Positions 8,008-15,761 of a DNA stretch of 64,000 bases are shown in pieces. This DNA comes from Brevundimonas sp. (GTDB lineage Bacteria > Pseudomonadota > Alphaproteobacteria > Caulobacterales > Caulobacteraceae): assembly GCA_003248965.1 (NCBI GenBank), contig QFQU01000011.1:138777-202776 (forward strand), read 5' to 3'. Each line of letters starts with the position of its first letter. Positions within the stretch are counted from its first letter, which is position 1. Under the pieces are notes generated by a model. That model had not been told where the DNA came from and did not search any database. It saw nothing but the letters and a program-made list of their open reading frames with translations. The position numbers and the translations under genes are program-made.

Positions 8008-9314
8008 AGCCGCAGCGTCGCCAGTTCGTCGTCCCCATCGCCCTCGACCTCAAGGTCCGCGCCGCCATCGGTGTCGTTGGCGATATCGACGCCGCCGATC
8101 AGCTCAACCCAACCCTTTCCGGGGTTCTGCTCCAGCACTGATAGAAACTGGACGAACGCCTTGATGGTGTTGCGCGGCGTCCGGAAATAGGCCTCGCCGA
8201 TCCGCTTGTTACAGTGGTTCATGAACAACGGCAGGGCCTCGTCGGGGACGAGGTGCTTTTCCGCGTCGCCCATGGCGAAGACGGTTCGCAGGTTGAACAA
8301 GAGGATCAGCAGATCTTCCGGGGTCAAGCTCTGAAGCCTAATGACGGGTCCGGACAGATCGATCAGACCATTGGTCGCAAAGGCGTTCTCCACCAAGCGG
8401 CTCTGTAGGGCCTGGTAGCTGTACAGGCCGCGCCGGCTGTCCATAAGGAACTCCGGGGTTCCCCCAAAGACGAAGCCTATGCCAGACGCATTGCCCTGCA
8501 GGACGTCGTTCACGATCCGCAGGATTTGCTCGAAATTCTGGTTCCGGGCCTGGGCGCTCTGGAGTTTGTACAGGTTGACCATCTCATCGAAGACTATGAC
8601 CAGCCCGGCGTATCCGGCCAGCCGGACGAAGGCCGCGAGCAGTTTGAGGCTGTCGTAGACGTCGCCGTCGTCGATGATGTTGCGCACGCCCAGTGCCTGC
8701 CGGGCCTCGGTCTTGGTGGTGTATTCGCCTCGTAACCAACGCAGCGCCGCCGCCTTGCCCCCAGCGTCACCGTCCTCGCTCGCGCGCCAGTAAGCCTTGA
8801 GCACCGCCGCGAAATCATAGCCGCCATTATGATCCTGCAGCGGGGCCAAGCGTTCGTCGATGACCCCCTCGACCCCAGCTCCGCGCCCCTCGGCGTCGCG
8901 CACGCATTCGGTGACAAATTTCTCGACGATCGAGGCGAGAGCATTGCCGTCGGGCTTGGTCCGGGTCGCCATGTTGCGGACGGCCTCCGCATAGAGTCCC
9001 CTCGCCTGGCCGCCGGTCGCGTGGATCCGCCTGTCGGGTGCCAAGTCGGCATGGATAGTCACGCATCGCCGTTCGAGAGCAATCAATCGGACGAGATTGA
9101 GGAAGAAGGTCTTGCCGGCGCCGTACTCTCCGATGACGAACCGGACAGCCGAACCTCCGTCGGCGATCCGGTCCACGTCGCGCACGAGAGCATTTATCTC
9201 AGCGGATCGGCCGACTTGGATATGTGGGAGGCCCGACCTCGGAACGACGCCGGCTGCAAGGGCCTGGAGGATGATGTCGCGATCACGCGGCTTGAGCGTC
9301 GGTGTGGAGGTCAT
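8004..9314 (-). CDS. sngB: BrxD-like AAA ATPase of a Shango-type operon
   Basis: A 436-residue P-loop ATPase of the DUF2791/BrxD-like group. The Walker A motif is GEYGAGKTFFL (about residues 63-73), Walker B with acidic end is LVIVFDEMVNL, and a sensor-like FGGTPEF follows. The N-terminal IQVGRSAEINALVRDVD is typical of these ORC/MoxR-like ATPases. It overlaps the TerB gene upstream and the helicase downstream, each by ATGA, so the three proteins are translationally coupled and probably made in fixed ratio. The tail is acidic (DLEVEGDGDDE). The role is inferred: DNA loading or switch for the helicase in phage defence. Confidence 0.85.
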   Translation of the reverse strand: MTSTPTLKPRDRDIILQALAAGVVPRSGLPHIQVGRSAEINALVRDVDRIADGGSAVRFVIGEYGAGKTFFLNLVRLIALERRCVTIHADLAPDRRIHATGGQARGLYAEAVRNMATRTKPDGNALASIVEKFVTECVRDAEGRGAGVEGVIDERLAPLQDHNGGYDFAAVLKAYWRASEDGDAGGKAAALRWLRGEYTTKTEARQALGVRNIIDDGDVYDSLKLLAAFVRLAGYAGLVIVFDEMVNLYKLQSAQARNQNFEQILRIVNDVLQGNASGIGFVFGGTPEFLMDSRRGLYSYQALQSRLVENAFATNGLIDLSGPVIRLQSLTPEDLLILLFNLRTVFAMGDAEKHLVPDEALPLFMNHCNKRIGEAYFRTPRNTIKAFVQFLSVLEQNPGKGWVELIGGVDIANDTDGGADLEVEGDGDDELATLRL

Positions 9315-12151
9315 GCAGCCAGATCCAGAGCGAGAAGTTGAAGTCGGAGATGTTCGGGTGAGGTCAGATCCTCGTCGCCTTCGAGGACTGGCTCGTCGAA
9401 GCGGTCAAAGCCCCAGTCGTTGATCGTCTCGATCGCGCCGTCTGGGAGAAGCTTCAGAGCCTTGGCGCGAGCCTCGAATGTCCAGCGGTCAAGCCCGCCG
9501 CCATCGACGACGGCCCCAAGCAATTCGGCATGAGCGACATCCAGGCCTTCGAAGCGCGCCGACGTCGTTGCGACAACCACCGGTGAAGCGATAGGGCCCT
9601 CATCCTCCGCGAAGATACCGGCCAAGAGACTGGACACCTCAGCCGTTTCCAGACGCAGCCGCGCCAGGCGGGTGGGATCGATTTGCACGCTGGTCGGAAC
9701 GACAGGTTCTTGGGGGATAGCGAGACCGTCTTTGGCAGCGGGCGTGGCCTCGGCCACGATGACCGGTTCGTCGCGCGATGCCGGGGCCCGGTGGAGGGCC
9801 GCGTAGACCTCGTCTTGCGGCAGGCCCAAGGCCTTGTAGAGTTTCTCGAGAAAGCGGACTTCAGCCGGCTGTACCCGGCTGTCGGATAGCACCGACGCCA
9901 CGGCGGCGCGTGCCGCTTCGGTCCTGAGCGGAAGAGGCAGTTTGGACAGTTTTGCGATCGCCGCCAGTTGGCGCGGCCGATCCTGAAGCAGCCACATCGC
10001 ATAGGCCGAAAGTCGTGTCCGCTCTTCAGGCCGCAGATCCTTGACCGCGCGGATCTCGGCCTCAATATGGTCCAGCTCAGCCGCGACCACTTCGCCGTCA
10101 GAACTGGCCGCGATCGCCGAGATCTCCGCAATCGTGCGGCCTGATCGGTACGCGGGCCGTTCGGCGTCGATCTGACCGCCGCCCGCCGCTCGATAAAGCA
10201 CCACTTGGCTATCCGACGTAAGGCTGGCGTCTCCGTATCGGCGATCCGGTTCGAGCGCGATCTGCAAGCGATCCAGGACGATGCCAAACTGGCGATGAAC
10301 GCCCACCGGCACCTTGCCCTGGACCTGATCCAATCCGATGAGGTCGCAGAGCCGGGTGACCGCCATCGGGACGATCGCGTGTTCTGCTAGGATGGCGTCG
10401 AACTCAGCCTTCAAGGCCCGCGCGCTCAGCCCCCATTCCGTCTCGACAAGGTCGTCAGGCAGGCACAGCGCAGCCTCTAGTGTGTCTCTAGCCTCGGGCT
10501 TCCGACCGAGTAGCCGACTGTAGGCCTCGAGATCAGTCTGGCATTCCGACAGGAGGTCGCGAAGACTGCTTAACGGCGCCGCGACAGCCGCGATGTCGGG
10601 CAGATCCCCAAGATCGAGGGTCACCTCGAATGCGCTGCTGGCGCTGCGATATCGGCCGCTTAGTCTACGCTTGGGAGCGCGGACTTTGAGTCCTTCAGGA
10701 TAGCGCCTGTCAAAGCGGAGGCGCCACAGTACCGCGAGTTCCTCGAAACATCTTGAACCAGGAGTGCGTAGATAGGTGTCAGGCAGACAGAGCGTCCACA
10801 CGAGGCAGTCGTCGGCGTCGAACGGAATCTGTTCCGCGAGGCGCGCGCCGAGATAACGCCTGGCCGGAAGTGGAATCTCGAACTCCCCATTGCCCATCCT
10901 CGGAGACAGGGTTGGTCGTTGAACAACGTCTGAGCGCACCAGCTCGGCAGCTTCGAGAAAACGGCGCGCGTAGCCATCGAAGGAATAGTTGTCGCTGTAG
11001 GCGGCCCTGAGCCGGGTGACCTCCGCAATGATGGCTTCGGCGTCGTGGAACGCCCTGTCGATGAACAGGCGGCGTTCCAGGCCGTAGAAGAACAGGAAGA
11101 TATAGCCGATGCCGACCGGATCGGTCCGTCCACCCGCAAGCCAGTCTAAGTAAGACCGACGTGCGTTCGGCGTGAGGTCCCTGTACGATGGCCAGTAAGG
11201 CAAACTCGACCCGAGTGGGTCGGCGCCCGAAAGGCTGACCTGCAATGAAGGGTCGGCTAGACTCCGTTCGTTAAGCCACTCCACAGACGCACCAGCATGA
11301 CCTGCGTAGATCATGCCCCCCGGCACGAACACGGGCCCGATCTGCACACCACGACCGTCGGCGATCCATCCCGGTAACAGCCTTGCGGAAGGCGCTGACG
11401 GCACCGCAGACTGTGCGGACGCCACAGCGCGGGTCGCTGCTGGGGGTGATGGGTTCGGCCGCCCCTCGCCTTTCCGGCTCGCAAAAGCGACAGCCTGGTC
11501 GAGGGTCGAAAACCCATAGGTCCCCGCAACGTAGCGGCCGTCGTGATAAGTGATGCCGTGTGCGGTCATACGCGTTGCTTCAAGCGATGGCTCGACGGAC
11601 TTAGCGGGAGCCGTTTCGACCGGTGGAGTAGAGCGCAAGGGCTTCGAAATCTCCGAGACGGCGGCTTCTCTTCCGGGTTCGGCGGCACCTTGGGCGGCAA
11701 GCCTCCGGGCGTAGTTGACCGCCTGCGACAGTTCCGAAAAGCCGTAACCCTTCACGACGTAGCGCCCGGCGGTCAGGGCAATGCCGTGGGCCATCATCAG
11801 TTCAGCGCGCGGATCGGGCGCGGCGTCCCGAGCCCTGAGCGCGGAGCTCGGAGAGGCTGACAACCCAGGCGAGTCGGCCTGCAACTGACCGACCGGCAAC
11901 TCCAGCCGGATATGCTGGGTCCGGGAGACCTGCTCATCCTCATATCGTGGCACCCGCGGCGGCGGACTTGTGGCACTGCGTTTTCGCTTTTTTGCCTGAG
12001 CATTCATCGCCAGCCAGACGACCGCGACGAAAATGCAAATTGTGATCAGTGCCAACGGCCCGCCCCCCGGATGGATCGACGCTACGTCAAGTGTGGTCCG
12101 CGATCTAGTCAAACGGGAATGACGCGCGGCAGCCGTGTGCCAAGTGGTCAT
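9311..12151 (-). CDS. sngA: membrane-anchored TerB-domain protein of a Shango-type operon
   Basis: A 946-residue protein when started at ATG 12151, which has GGAAG six bases upstream; the open frame continues to 12946 but only as antisense of the divergent gene. One probable membrane helix lies near residues 33-48 (LALITICIFVAVVWLAM) followed by a Lys/Arg-rich stop-transfer. Then come two copies of a 33-residue module (119-152 and 195-227), a TerB-N region beginning WIADGRGVQIGPV, a long helical section, a TerB-like metal-binding helical domain (VLSDSRVQPAEVRFLEKLY) and a TerB-C-like end. TerB domains are linked to membrane stress and phage defence. It heads the operon; its ATPase and helicase partners follow without gaps. 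The exact start is the least certain point. Confidence 0.82.
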   Translation of the reverse strand: MTTWHTAAARHSRLTRSRTTLDVASIHPGGGPLALITICIFVAVVWLAMNAQAKKRKRSATSPPPRVPRYEDEQVSRTQHIRLELPVGQLQADSPGLSASPSSALRARDAAPDPRAELMMAHGIALTAGRYVVKGYGFSELSQAVNYARRLAAQGAAEPGREAAVSEISKPLRSTPPVETAPAKSVEPSLEATRMTAHGITYHDGRYVAGTYGFSTLDQAVAFASRKGEGRPNPSPPAATRAVASAQSAVPSAPSARLLPGWIADGRGVQIGPVFVPGGMIYAGHAGASVEWLNERSLADPSLQVSLSGADPLGSSLPYWPSYRDLTPNARRSYLDWLAGGRTDPVGIGYIFLFFYGLERRLFIDRAFHDAEAIIAEVTRLRAAYSDNYSFDGYARRFLEAAELVRSDVVQRPTLSPRMGNGEFEIPLPARRYLGARLAEQIPFDADDCLVWTLCLPDTYLRTPGSRCFEELAVLWRLRFDRRYPEGLKVRAPKRRLSGRYRSASSAFEVTLDLGDLPDIAAVAAPLSSLRDLLSECQTDLEAYSRLLGRKPEARDTLEAALCLPDDLVETEWGLSARALKAEFDAILAEHAIVPMAVTRLCDLIGLDQVQGKVPVGVHRQFGIVLDRLQIALEPDRRYGDASLTSDSQVVLYRAAGGGQIDAERPAYRSGRTIAEISAIAASSDGEVVAAELDHIEAEIRAVKDLRPEERTRLSAYAMWLLQDRPRQLAAIAKLSKLPLPLRTEAARAAVASVLSDSRVQPAEVRFLEKLYKALGLPQDEVYAALHRAPASRDEPVIVAEATPAAKDGLAIPQEPVVPTSVQIDPTRLARLRLETAEVSSLLAGIFAEDEGPIASPVVVATTSARFEGLDVAHAELLGAVVDGGGLDRWTFEARAKALKLLPDGAIETINDWGFDRFDEPVLEGDEDLTSPEHLRLQLLALDLAA
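11470..11797 (-). repeat. two copies of a 33-residue module inside the TerB protein
   Basis: Residues 119-152 (from MAHGIALTAGRYVVKGYGF) and 195-227 (from TAHGITYHDGRYVAGTYGF) are related: both follow AHGI-x(4-5)-GRYV-x3-YGFS-x-L-x-QAV-x-(Y/F)A. They are separated by about 43 variable Pro/Ser/Ala-rich residues. I do not recognise the module. Confidence 0.7.
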
Positions 12152-12289
12152 CCCCAACTTCCACTGGGATTTCGAAGCAGCATCTGGAGGCCGCCGGTTC
12201 GGTTGTTCTAGATTGAGCGGCCCCTCATGCATGGCCCCAAGCCTGAAAACAGATGCGCAAAGCATGGTTTTCTCGCTAGACTTGTCGTG

Positions 12290-13210
12290 ATGAAAACCAG
12301 CGTCGATCACCTTCCAGAACCCCAGCAGCAGGAGCTTGCGCACGTCCGCACGACTCTGCTCACCGAGTTCGAGGCCGCCCTCCGCAAGGGGGCCGGCGGA
12401 ACCTCGGAGTGGCGCAAGGGCGGGCAGGTCCTGAAGATCATCCTGTTCGGCAGCTATGCCCGCAACGATTGGGTCGACGAGCCCGAAAACGGCTATCTCT
12501 CCGACTTCGATCTGCTCATCATTGTCAGCCACCCCAAGCTGACCGACATCGCCGACTACTGGTGGGAAGCCGAAAACCGGATCCTGCGCGACTCTTCCGT
12601 TGGTCGCATCGTCAACATCATCGTTCACGACTTGGCCGAGGTGAACCGGGCGCTCGGCCGCGGCGAGTACTTCTGGACCGACATCGCTCGCGACGGCGTC
12701 ATGCTTTACGAGCTGCCCGGTCACCCGCTTGCAGTGCCCAAGCCGATGACATCCCGCGACGCCTTGCAGATGGCGCAGCGCTACTTCGCTCATTGGATGC
12801 CGAAAATAGTCGACTCTCTTGAGATCGCAAAGTTCTGCATGACTGCGGGGAAGAGAAACGATGCCGCTTACAACCTCCACCAAGCGGTAGAGCGAGCTTA
12901 CATCTGCTTCCTGCTCGTCCACACCTTCTACTTCCCGCGGTCCCACAATATCAAATTCCTTCGCTCCCTCGCGGAAGACGTCGATAAGCGTCTGGTCGAG
13001 GCGTGGCCGCGCGAGCAGCGCATCGACAAACGTCGGTTCGAAACCCTCAAGCGCGCCTATGTCGAGGCCCGTTACTCAGACCAGTACGACGTGAGCGTCG
13101 AAGATCTGAACGCTTTGGCGAGCTGCGCGCGTCGTCTTCGCGATCTGGTGAGTGAAACCTGCGAAGAGCGCTTGGCGACGCTTCGGGCCGCGGCGGCGCC
13201 GGGCGTGTAA
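12290..13210 (+). CDS. nucleotidyltransferase-HEPN fusion protein
   Basis: A 306-residue protein. The N-terminal half is a minimal nucleotidyltransferase (Pol beta fold): ILFGSYARNDW, then LSDFDLLIIV with the two metal-binding Asp residues. The C-terminal half is a HEPN helical bundle (RNDAAYNLHQAVERAY, FPRSHNIKFL, ARYSDQYDV). Separate MNT and HEPN proteins form toxin-antitoxin pairs in which the MNT protein AMPylates the HEPN toxin; here both are on one chain. A canonical R-X4-6-H is not obvious in the last helices. ATG 12290 was preferred over 12227 because upstream codons look non-coding. It is transcribed divergently from the Shango-type operon, 138 bp away. Confidence 0.8.
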   Translation: MKTSVDHLPEPQQQELAHVRTTLLTEFEAALRKGAGGTSEWRKGGQVLKIILFGSYARNDWVDEPENGYLSDFDLLIIVSHPKLTDIADYWWEAENRILRDSSVGRIVNIIVHDLAEVNRALGRGEYFWTDIARDGVMLYELPGHPLAVPKPMTSRDALQMAQRYFAHWMPKIVDSLEIAKFCMTAGKRNDAAYNLHQAVERAYICFLLVHTFYFPRSHNIKFLRSLAEDVDKRLVEAWPREQRIDKRRFETLKRAYVEARYSDQYDVSVEDLNALASCARRLRDLVSETCEERLATLRAAAAPGV

Positions 13211-13257
13211 TACGCACTTTAAGGTTTCGTAAACTCCATTGCGATTACACTGCGCGC

Positions 13258-13449
13258 ATGAAAACGCGGGTGGTCTCATTTCGTCTGGGGTTGGAGCTTG
13301 TGGCCGAGATTGATCGGATCGCGGCGTTCTACGGCCGCAATCGCAATCAGCTCGTGAACGACCTTCTCGAAACCGCAGTCCGCAACGAAGCGACCACCGA
13401 CAACGTCGTTCTGACAAAGGGCATAGGGAGAGATCCCGGTGTCCCATAA
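13258..13449 (+). CDS. ribbon-helix-helix DNA-binding protein
   Basis: A 63-residue protein with the CopG/Arc fold: the beta strand TRVVSFRLGLELVAEIDRI followed by helices around YGRNRNQLVNDLLETAV. Proteins of this kind act as antitoxins or plasmid regulators and usually repress their own operon. It lies 47 bp after the nucleotidyltransferase-HEPN gene, and its end overlaps the start of the next small gene, suggesting a two-gene unit. The DNA target is not visible. Confidence 0.75.
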   Translation: MKTRVVSFRLGLELVAEIDRIAAFYGRNRNQLVNDLLETAVRNEATTDNVVLTKGIGRDPGVP

Positions 13450-13687
13450 TCCGTCGGACTCCTTCGCCTTCTTTGATCGTGTGGGCGAAGCCTATGTTCG
13501 CAAGGCGCTCGTCAACGGAGAGTTCAAGGCGCCGTTGGATCGGCGGGCGGTCCTCTGGCTGGAACAGGTGAAGGAAACCGCGAGCCGATCTTCACAGCGT
13601 CGCGTGATCGGGTGGATGATCGCCACGGCAGTCGTGACTTTGGCGACAGGAACAGGCGCCGCTGTCGCGACTCTGCTGGCGCGTTAG
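13439..13687 (+). CDS. small single-span membrane protein paired with RHH gene
   Basis: An 82-residue protein with a soluble N-terminal half (FFDRVGEAYVRKALVNGEF) and one C-terminal membrane helix (VIGWMIATAVVTLATGTGAA). It starts at GTG 13439 with AGGGAGAG six bases upstream and overlaps the end of the ribbon-helix-helix gene. That arrangement is common in antitoxin/toxin modules with small membrane toxins, but no toxin family is recognised. It may equally be a mobile-element protein of unknown role. Confidence 0.55.
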   Translation: MSHNPSDSFAFFDRVGEAYVRKALVNGEFKAPLDRRAVLWLEQVKETASRSSQRRVIGWMIATAVVTLATGTGAAVATLLAR

Positions 13688-13802
13688 GGCCTCCAGAAAC
13701 CTATTCTCTGAGTCCCGCTCCGGTTGCCGACCCCGACAAACGACGCAATAAGCTGTGCCGCAGTTTCCTGCTGGCATGGCGCTGAGCCTCGGCGCTTTTC
13801 AC

Positions 13803-13830
13803 TTGAACTTAACCGCCGGTCGGTTATTTA
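13803..13830 (+). promoter_or_regulatory. candidate promoter for the AbiF leader RNA
   Basis: TTGAAC (13803-13808) and TATTTA (13825-13830) are spaced by 16 bases and would start transcription near 13837, just before the structured RNA. It was judged by eye only. Confidence 0.4.
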
Positions 13831-13833
13831 GAA

Positions 13834-13898
13834 GGGGTCACGGGCCGCCACACGATCCGCCTTCGGGAGGAGTGCAAAAGGGCGGTCCTTCTCGTTTT
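13834..13898 (+). ncRNA. structured RNA upstream of the AbiF-type gene
   Basis: A compact foldable segment lies directly in front of the Abi gene. GGGCCGCC (13842-13849) pairs with GGCGGTCC (13881-13888) over 8 bp with one G-U. Inside it, CAC (13851-13853) pairs with GTG (13872-13874), and TCC-CC (13856-13861) pairs with GG-GGA (13866-13871) around a UUCG tetraloop with one G-A mismatch. CAAAAG (13875-13880) stays single-stranded. A further GAAGG/CCTTC pairing could make an alternative fold. AbiF genes are known to be preceded by a conserved non-coding RNA; equating this one with it is inference. Confidence 0.6.
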
Positions 13899-13901
13899 GA
13901 G

Positions 13902-14756
13902 ATGGCGCTACCTCCTTACACCAAGCCGCACGCGACCCCCAATGACTGGGTAAGGCATTTGCGCGCCCGCGGCCTTGTCGTGACCCGTCCCAATGTGGCG
14001 GCGCGCAAGATCGACCGCATCGGCTACGAGCGGCTGCGGATCTATTTCATCGCCAGACGCCAGGTTCACCTGCCCAACAAGCCGTTTCGGGCTGGAACAA
14101 CCTACGCTCAGATCCTCAACCTCTATGCGTTCGACCGGCTGTTGCGGTCGATCTGTTTCGATGTCTGCGGCGACTTCGAGATCGCCTTCCGAAACAGCAT
14201 GTCCGAGGCCCTGAGCCAGGCCTACGGCAGCCATCCCCACAAGGCGGAAGGCGCGTTCATCAGCGCCGCCGCCCGCATGAATGCTCTCAACCAGTTGTCG
14301 ACCGTCTACGCCAAATCCAAGGATGGGCGGGCGCACAACTACATGCGCAAATACGGCGACCCCGTCCTGCCGCCCTTCTGGATGATGAAGGAGTTTCTGA
14401 CCTTTGGGGCCTCGGTCAAATTCTTCAAGCTGCTCTCAAACCCCGTAAAGACGACCATCGCGGCGTCCTTTGGCGTGCCGACCCATGAACTTTTCACCAA
14501 CTGGCTCGAATGCCTCGTGGACCTGCGCAACATCTGCGCGCACCACGACCGGCTGTTCAATCGAACCTTCCAGAAGCAGCCCCAGCGCCTGCGCAGCGCC
14601 GCAGTGCCGACCGCTCCGGTCAACAAGCTCAAGGCCATCCTTCAGTGCCTCGACTATCTTCTGAACCAGCGCGGCATAACGAGCGACTCCGTCGCGGCAG
14701 CGCAGGCCCTCATAAATCGTCATCCTGACGTTTCTCCGGCAGAGATGGGCTTCTAG
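13902..14756 (+). CDS. AbiD/AbiF-family HEPN abortive-infection protein (Abi_2)
   Basis: A 284-residue Abi_2 family protein. These proteins are HEPN-fold ribonucleases implicated in abortive phage infection and proposed as relatives of the Cas13 HEPN nuclease. The diagnostic C-terminal motif is DLRNICAHHDRLFNR, with Arg209 and His214 forming R-X4-H. The N-terminal IDRIGYERLRIYFIARR and the central PPFWMMKEFLTFG are family hallmarks. ATG 13902 was chosen; an in-frame GTG at 13872 sits inside the structured RNA. The gene follows a candidate promoter and leader RNA, so RNA-controlled toxicity is possible. Confidence 0.85.
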   Translation: MALPPYTKPHATPNDWVRHLRARGLVVTRPNVAARKIDRIGYERLRIYFIARRQVHLPNKPFRAGTTYAQILNLYAFDRLLRSICFDVCGDFEIAFRNSMSEALSQAYGSHPHKAEGAFISAAARMNALNQLSTVYAKSKDGRAHNYMRKYGDPVLPPFWMMKEFLTFGASVKFFKLLSNPVKTTIAASFGVPTHELFTNWLECLVDLRNICAHHDRLFNRTFQKQPQRLRSAAVPTAPVNKLKAILQCLDYLLNQRGITSDSVAAAQALINRHPDVSPAEMGF

Positions 14757-15125
14757 CCGTACGGCGCGTCGCCCTTTTGGCGGGCTCGGTCGTCGCCTGC
14801 ACAGCGCGGTGACGCCTCGCCTCGAACCTCTAATAAGGCCTCGAAAGTCGCAGCCATATTATATGGTTGTGAGCTGCCCTCACGAAGCCATCCCTGTCCC
14901 GGTCCTGCTGCCGGCGAAGGTCAGGTTGCACGTCCATGGATCGACCCGTGGGCAGGGCTCCGCAACGTCGGTGACGGGGACAAGGCCGTTCGTTCACCCC
15001 GCTTGCAAACCCCGCGCCCTTGATTCAGACTTTCGGTGCGTCGCTCTCGGGCGGCGTCGAGGCGTGAGAACCTCGCTTGAGACGATCATTTGAAATCTTC
15101 GCTCCGCGGCAGCGGCGTGGCCGGC
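14757..15125. other. intergenic stretch, no gene seen
   Basis: Between the Abi gene and the right flanking repeat I see no convincing coding sequence. Open frames here are short and Arg-rich. This segment may be junction DNA of the island. Confidence 0.4.
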
Positions 15126-15205
15126 GCGTATGTCCAGGCCTCCGGGACAAGCACTTGGGGGCTAAAGGCGTCGGCGCATGCCTCAAGCATGGTCTCAACA
15201 CCCGG
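15126..15205 (+). repeat. right copy of island-flanking direct repeat
   Basis: This carries the same three blocks as at 4651-4715 in the same order and orientation, with about 20 extra bases between blocks one and two. On the - strand it is part of an open frame ending EAWTYAPATPLPRSEDF, an unrecognised protein end. The segment between the copies (about 10.5 kb) contains most of the defence genes. Confidence 0.6.
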
Positions 15206-15245
15206 TGCTTCGGCCGGGCTCGCCTCATCATCTGGAGGCGAGCCC

Positions 15246-15746
15246 GTGTCGGATCGAACTGGAGGTGTGGGAGACAAGGCGGCCGACGCCGGCCTCCATG
15301 ACCTCTATCGCGCCTATTCCGGCTGGCTGAAGGGACGGCTGCGCAAGCGCTTCGGGGACGAGACCGAGGATCTCGCCCAGGAAGCCTGGCTGCGCGCGGC
15401 GCCCTACAGTCGCGACGGGCGGATCGAACACCCCAAGGCGCTACTGCTCAGGATCGTCGACAATCTCGTCATCGACCGGGCCCGCCGCCGAGGGCCGCGT
15501 CCCCTGGAGTCGAGCGACCGGGTCGGCGCGGATTCGGGGGCGGATCCGGCCGCCCAGATCGATGCGGTCCTCCTCAAACAGATCGTCCTGTCGATGCCGC
15601 CCAACCTGCAGGAGGTCTTTGTCTTGAGCCGTTTCGCCCATCTGGAGTATCAGGAGATAGGCGAGCGTCTGAACCTCCCCGTCACCACGGTCCAGTGGCG
15701 GATGCGCAAGGCCCTCGAACACTGCGCCGCCCAGTTGCGGCTGTAG
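15246..15746 (+). CDS. FecI-like ECF sigma factor of the lasso peptide locus
   Basis: A 166-residue ECF sigma-70 factor. Region 2 is visible as LYRAYSGWLKGRLRKRF through DLAQEAWLRA, and region 4 as MPPNLQEVFVLSRFAHLEYQEIGERLNLPVTTVQWRMRKAL. FecI-type sigma factors are held by a FecR anti-sigma factor and released when a TonB-dependent receptor binds its ligand. GTG 15246 was chosen because GGAGG lies seven bases upstream; the frame stays open to 15090 through non-coding repeat sequence. FecR, receptor and isopeptidase genes follow. It may drive the lasso precursor promoters, which is inference. Confidence 0.88.
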   Translation: MSDRTGGVGDKAADAGLHDLYRAYSGWLKGRLRKRFGDETEDLAQEAWLRAAPYSRDGRIEHPKALLLRIVDNLVIDRARRRGPRPLESSDRVGADSGADPAAQIDAVLLKQIVLSMPPNLQEVFVLSRFAHLEYQEIGERLNLPVTTVQWRMRKALEHCAAQLRL

Positions 15747-15761
15747 CCGATGGGGAACGCC

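Noticed and set aside
12152..12946. N-terminal extension of the TerB protein frame
   Set aside because: It is exactly antisense to the nucleotidyltransferase-HEPN gene and has no protein-like composition; ATG 12151 has a good ribosome site.
15090..15245. Upstream extension of the sigma factor
   Set aside because: It reads through the flanking repeat, while GTG 15246 has GGAGG at the right distance.
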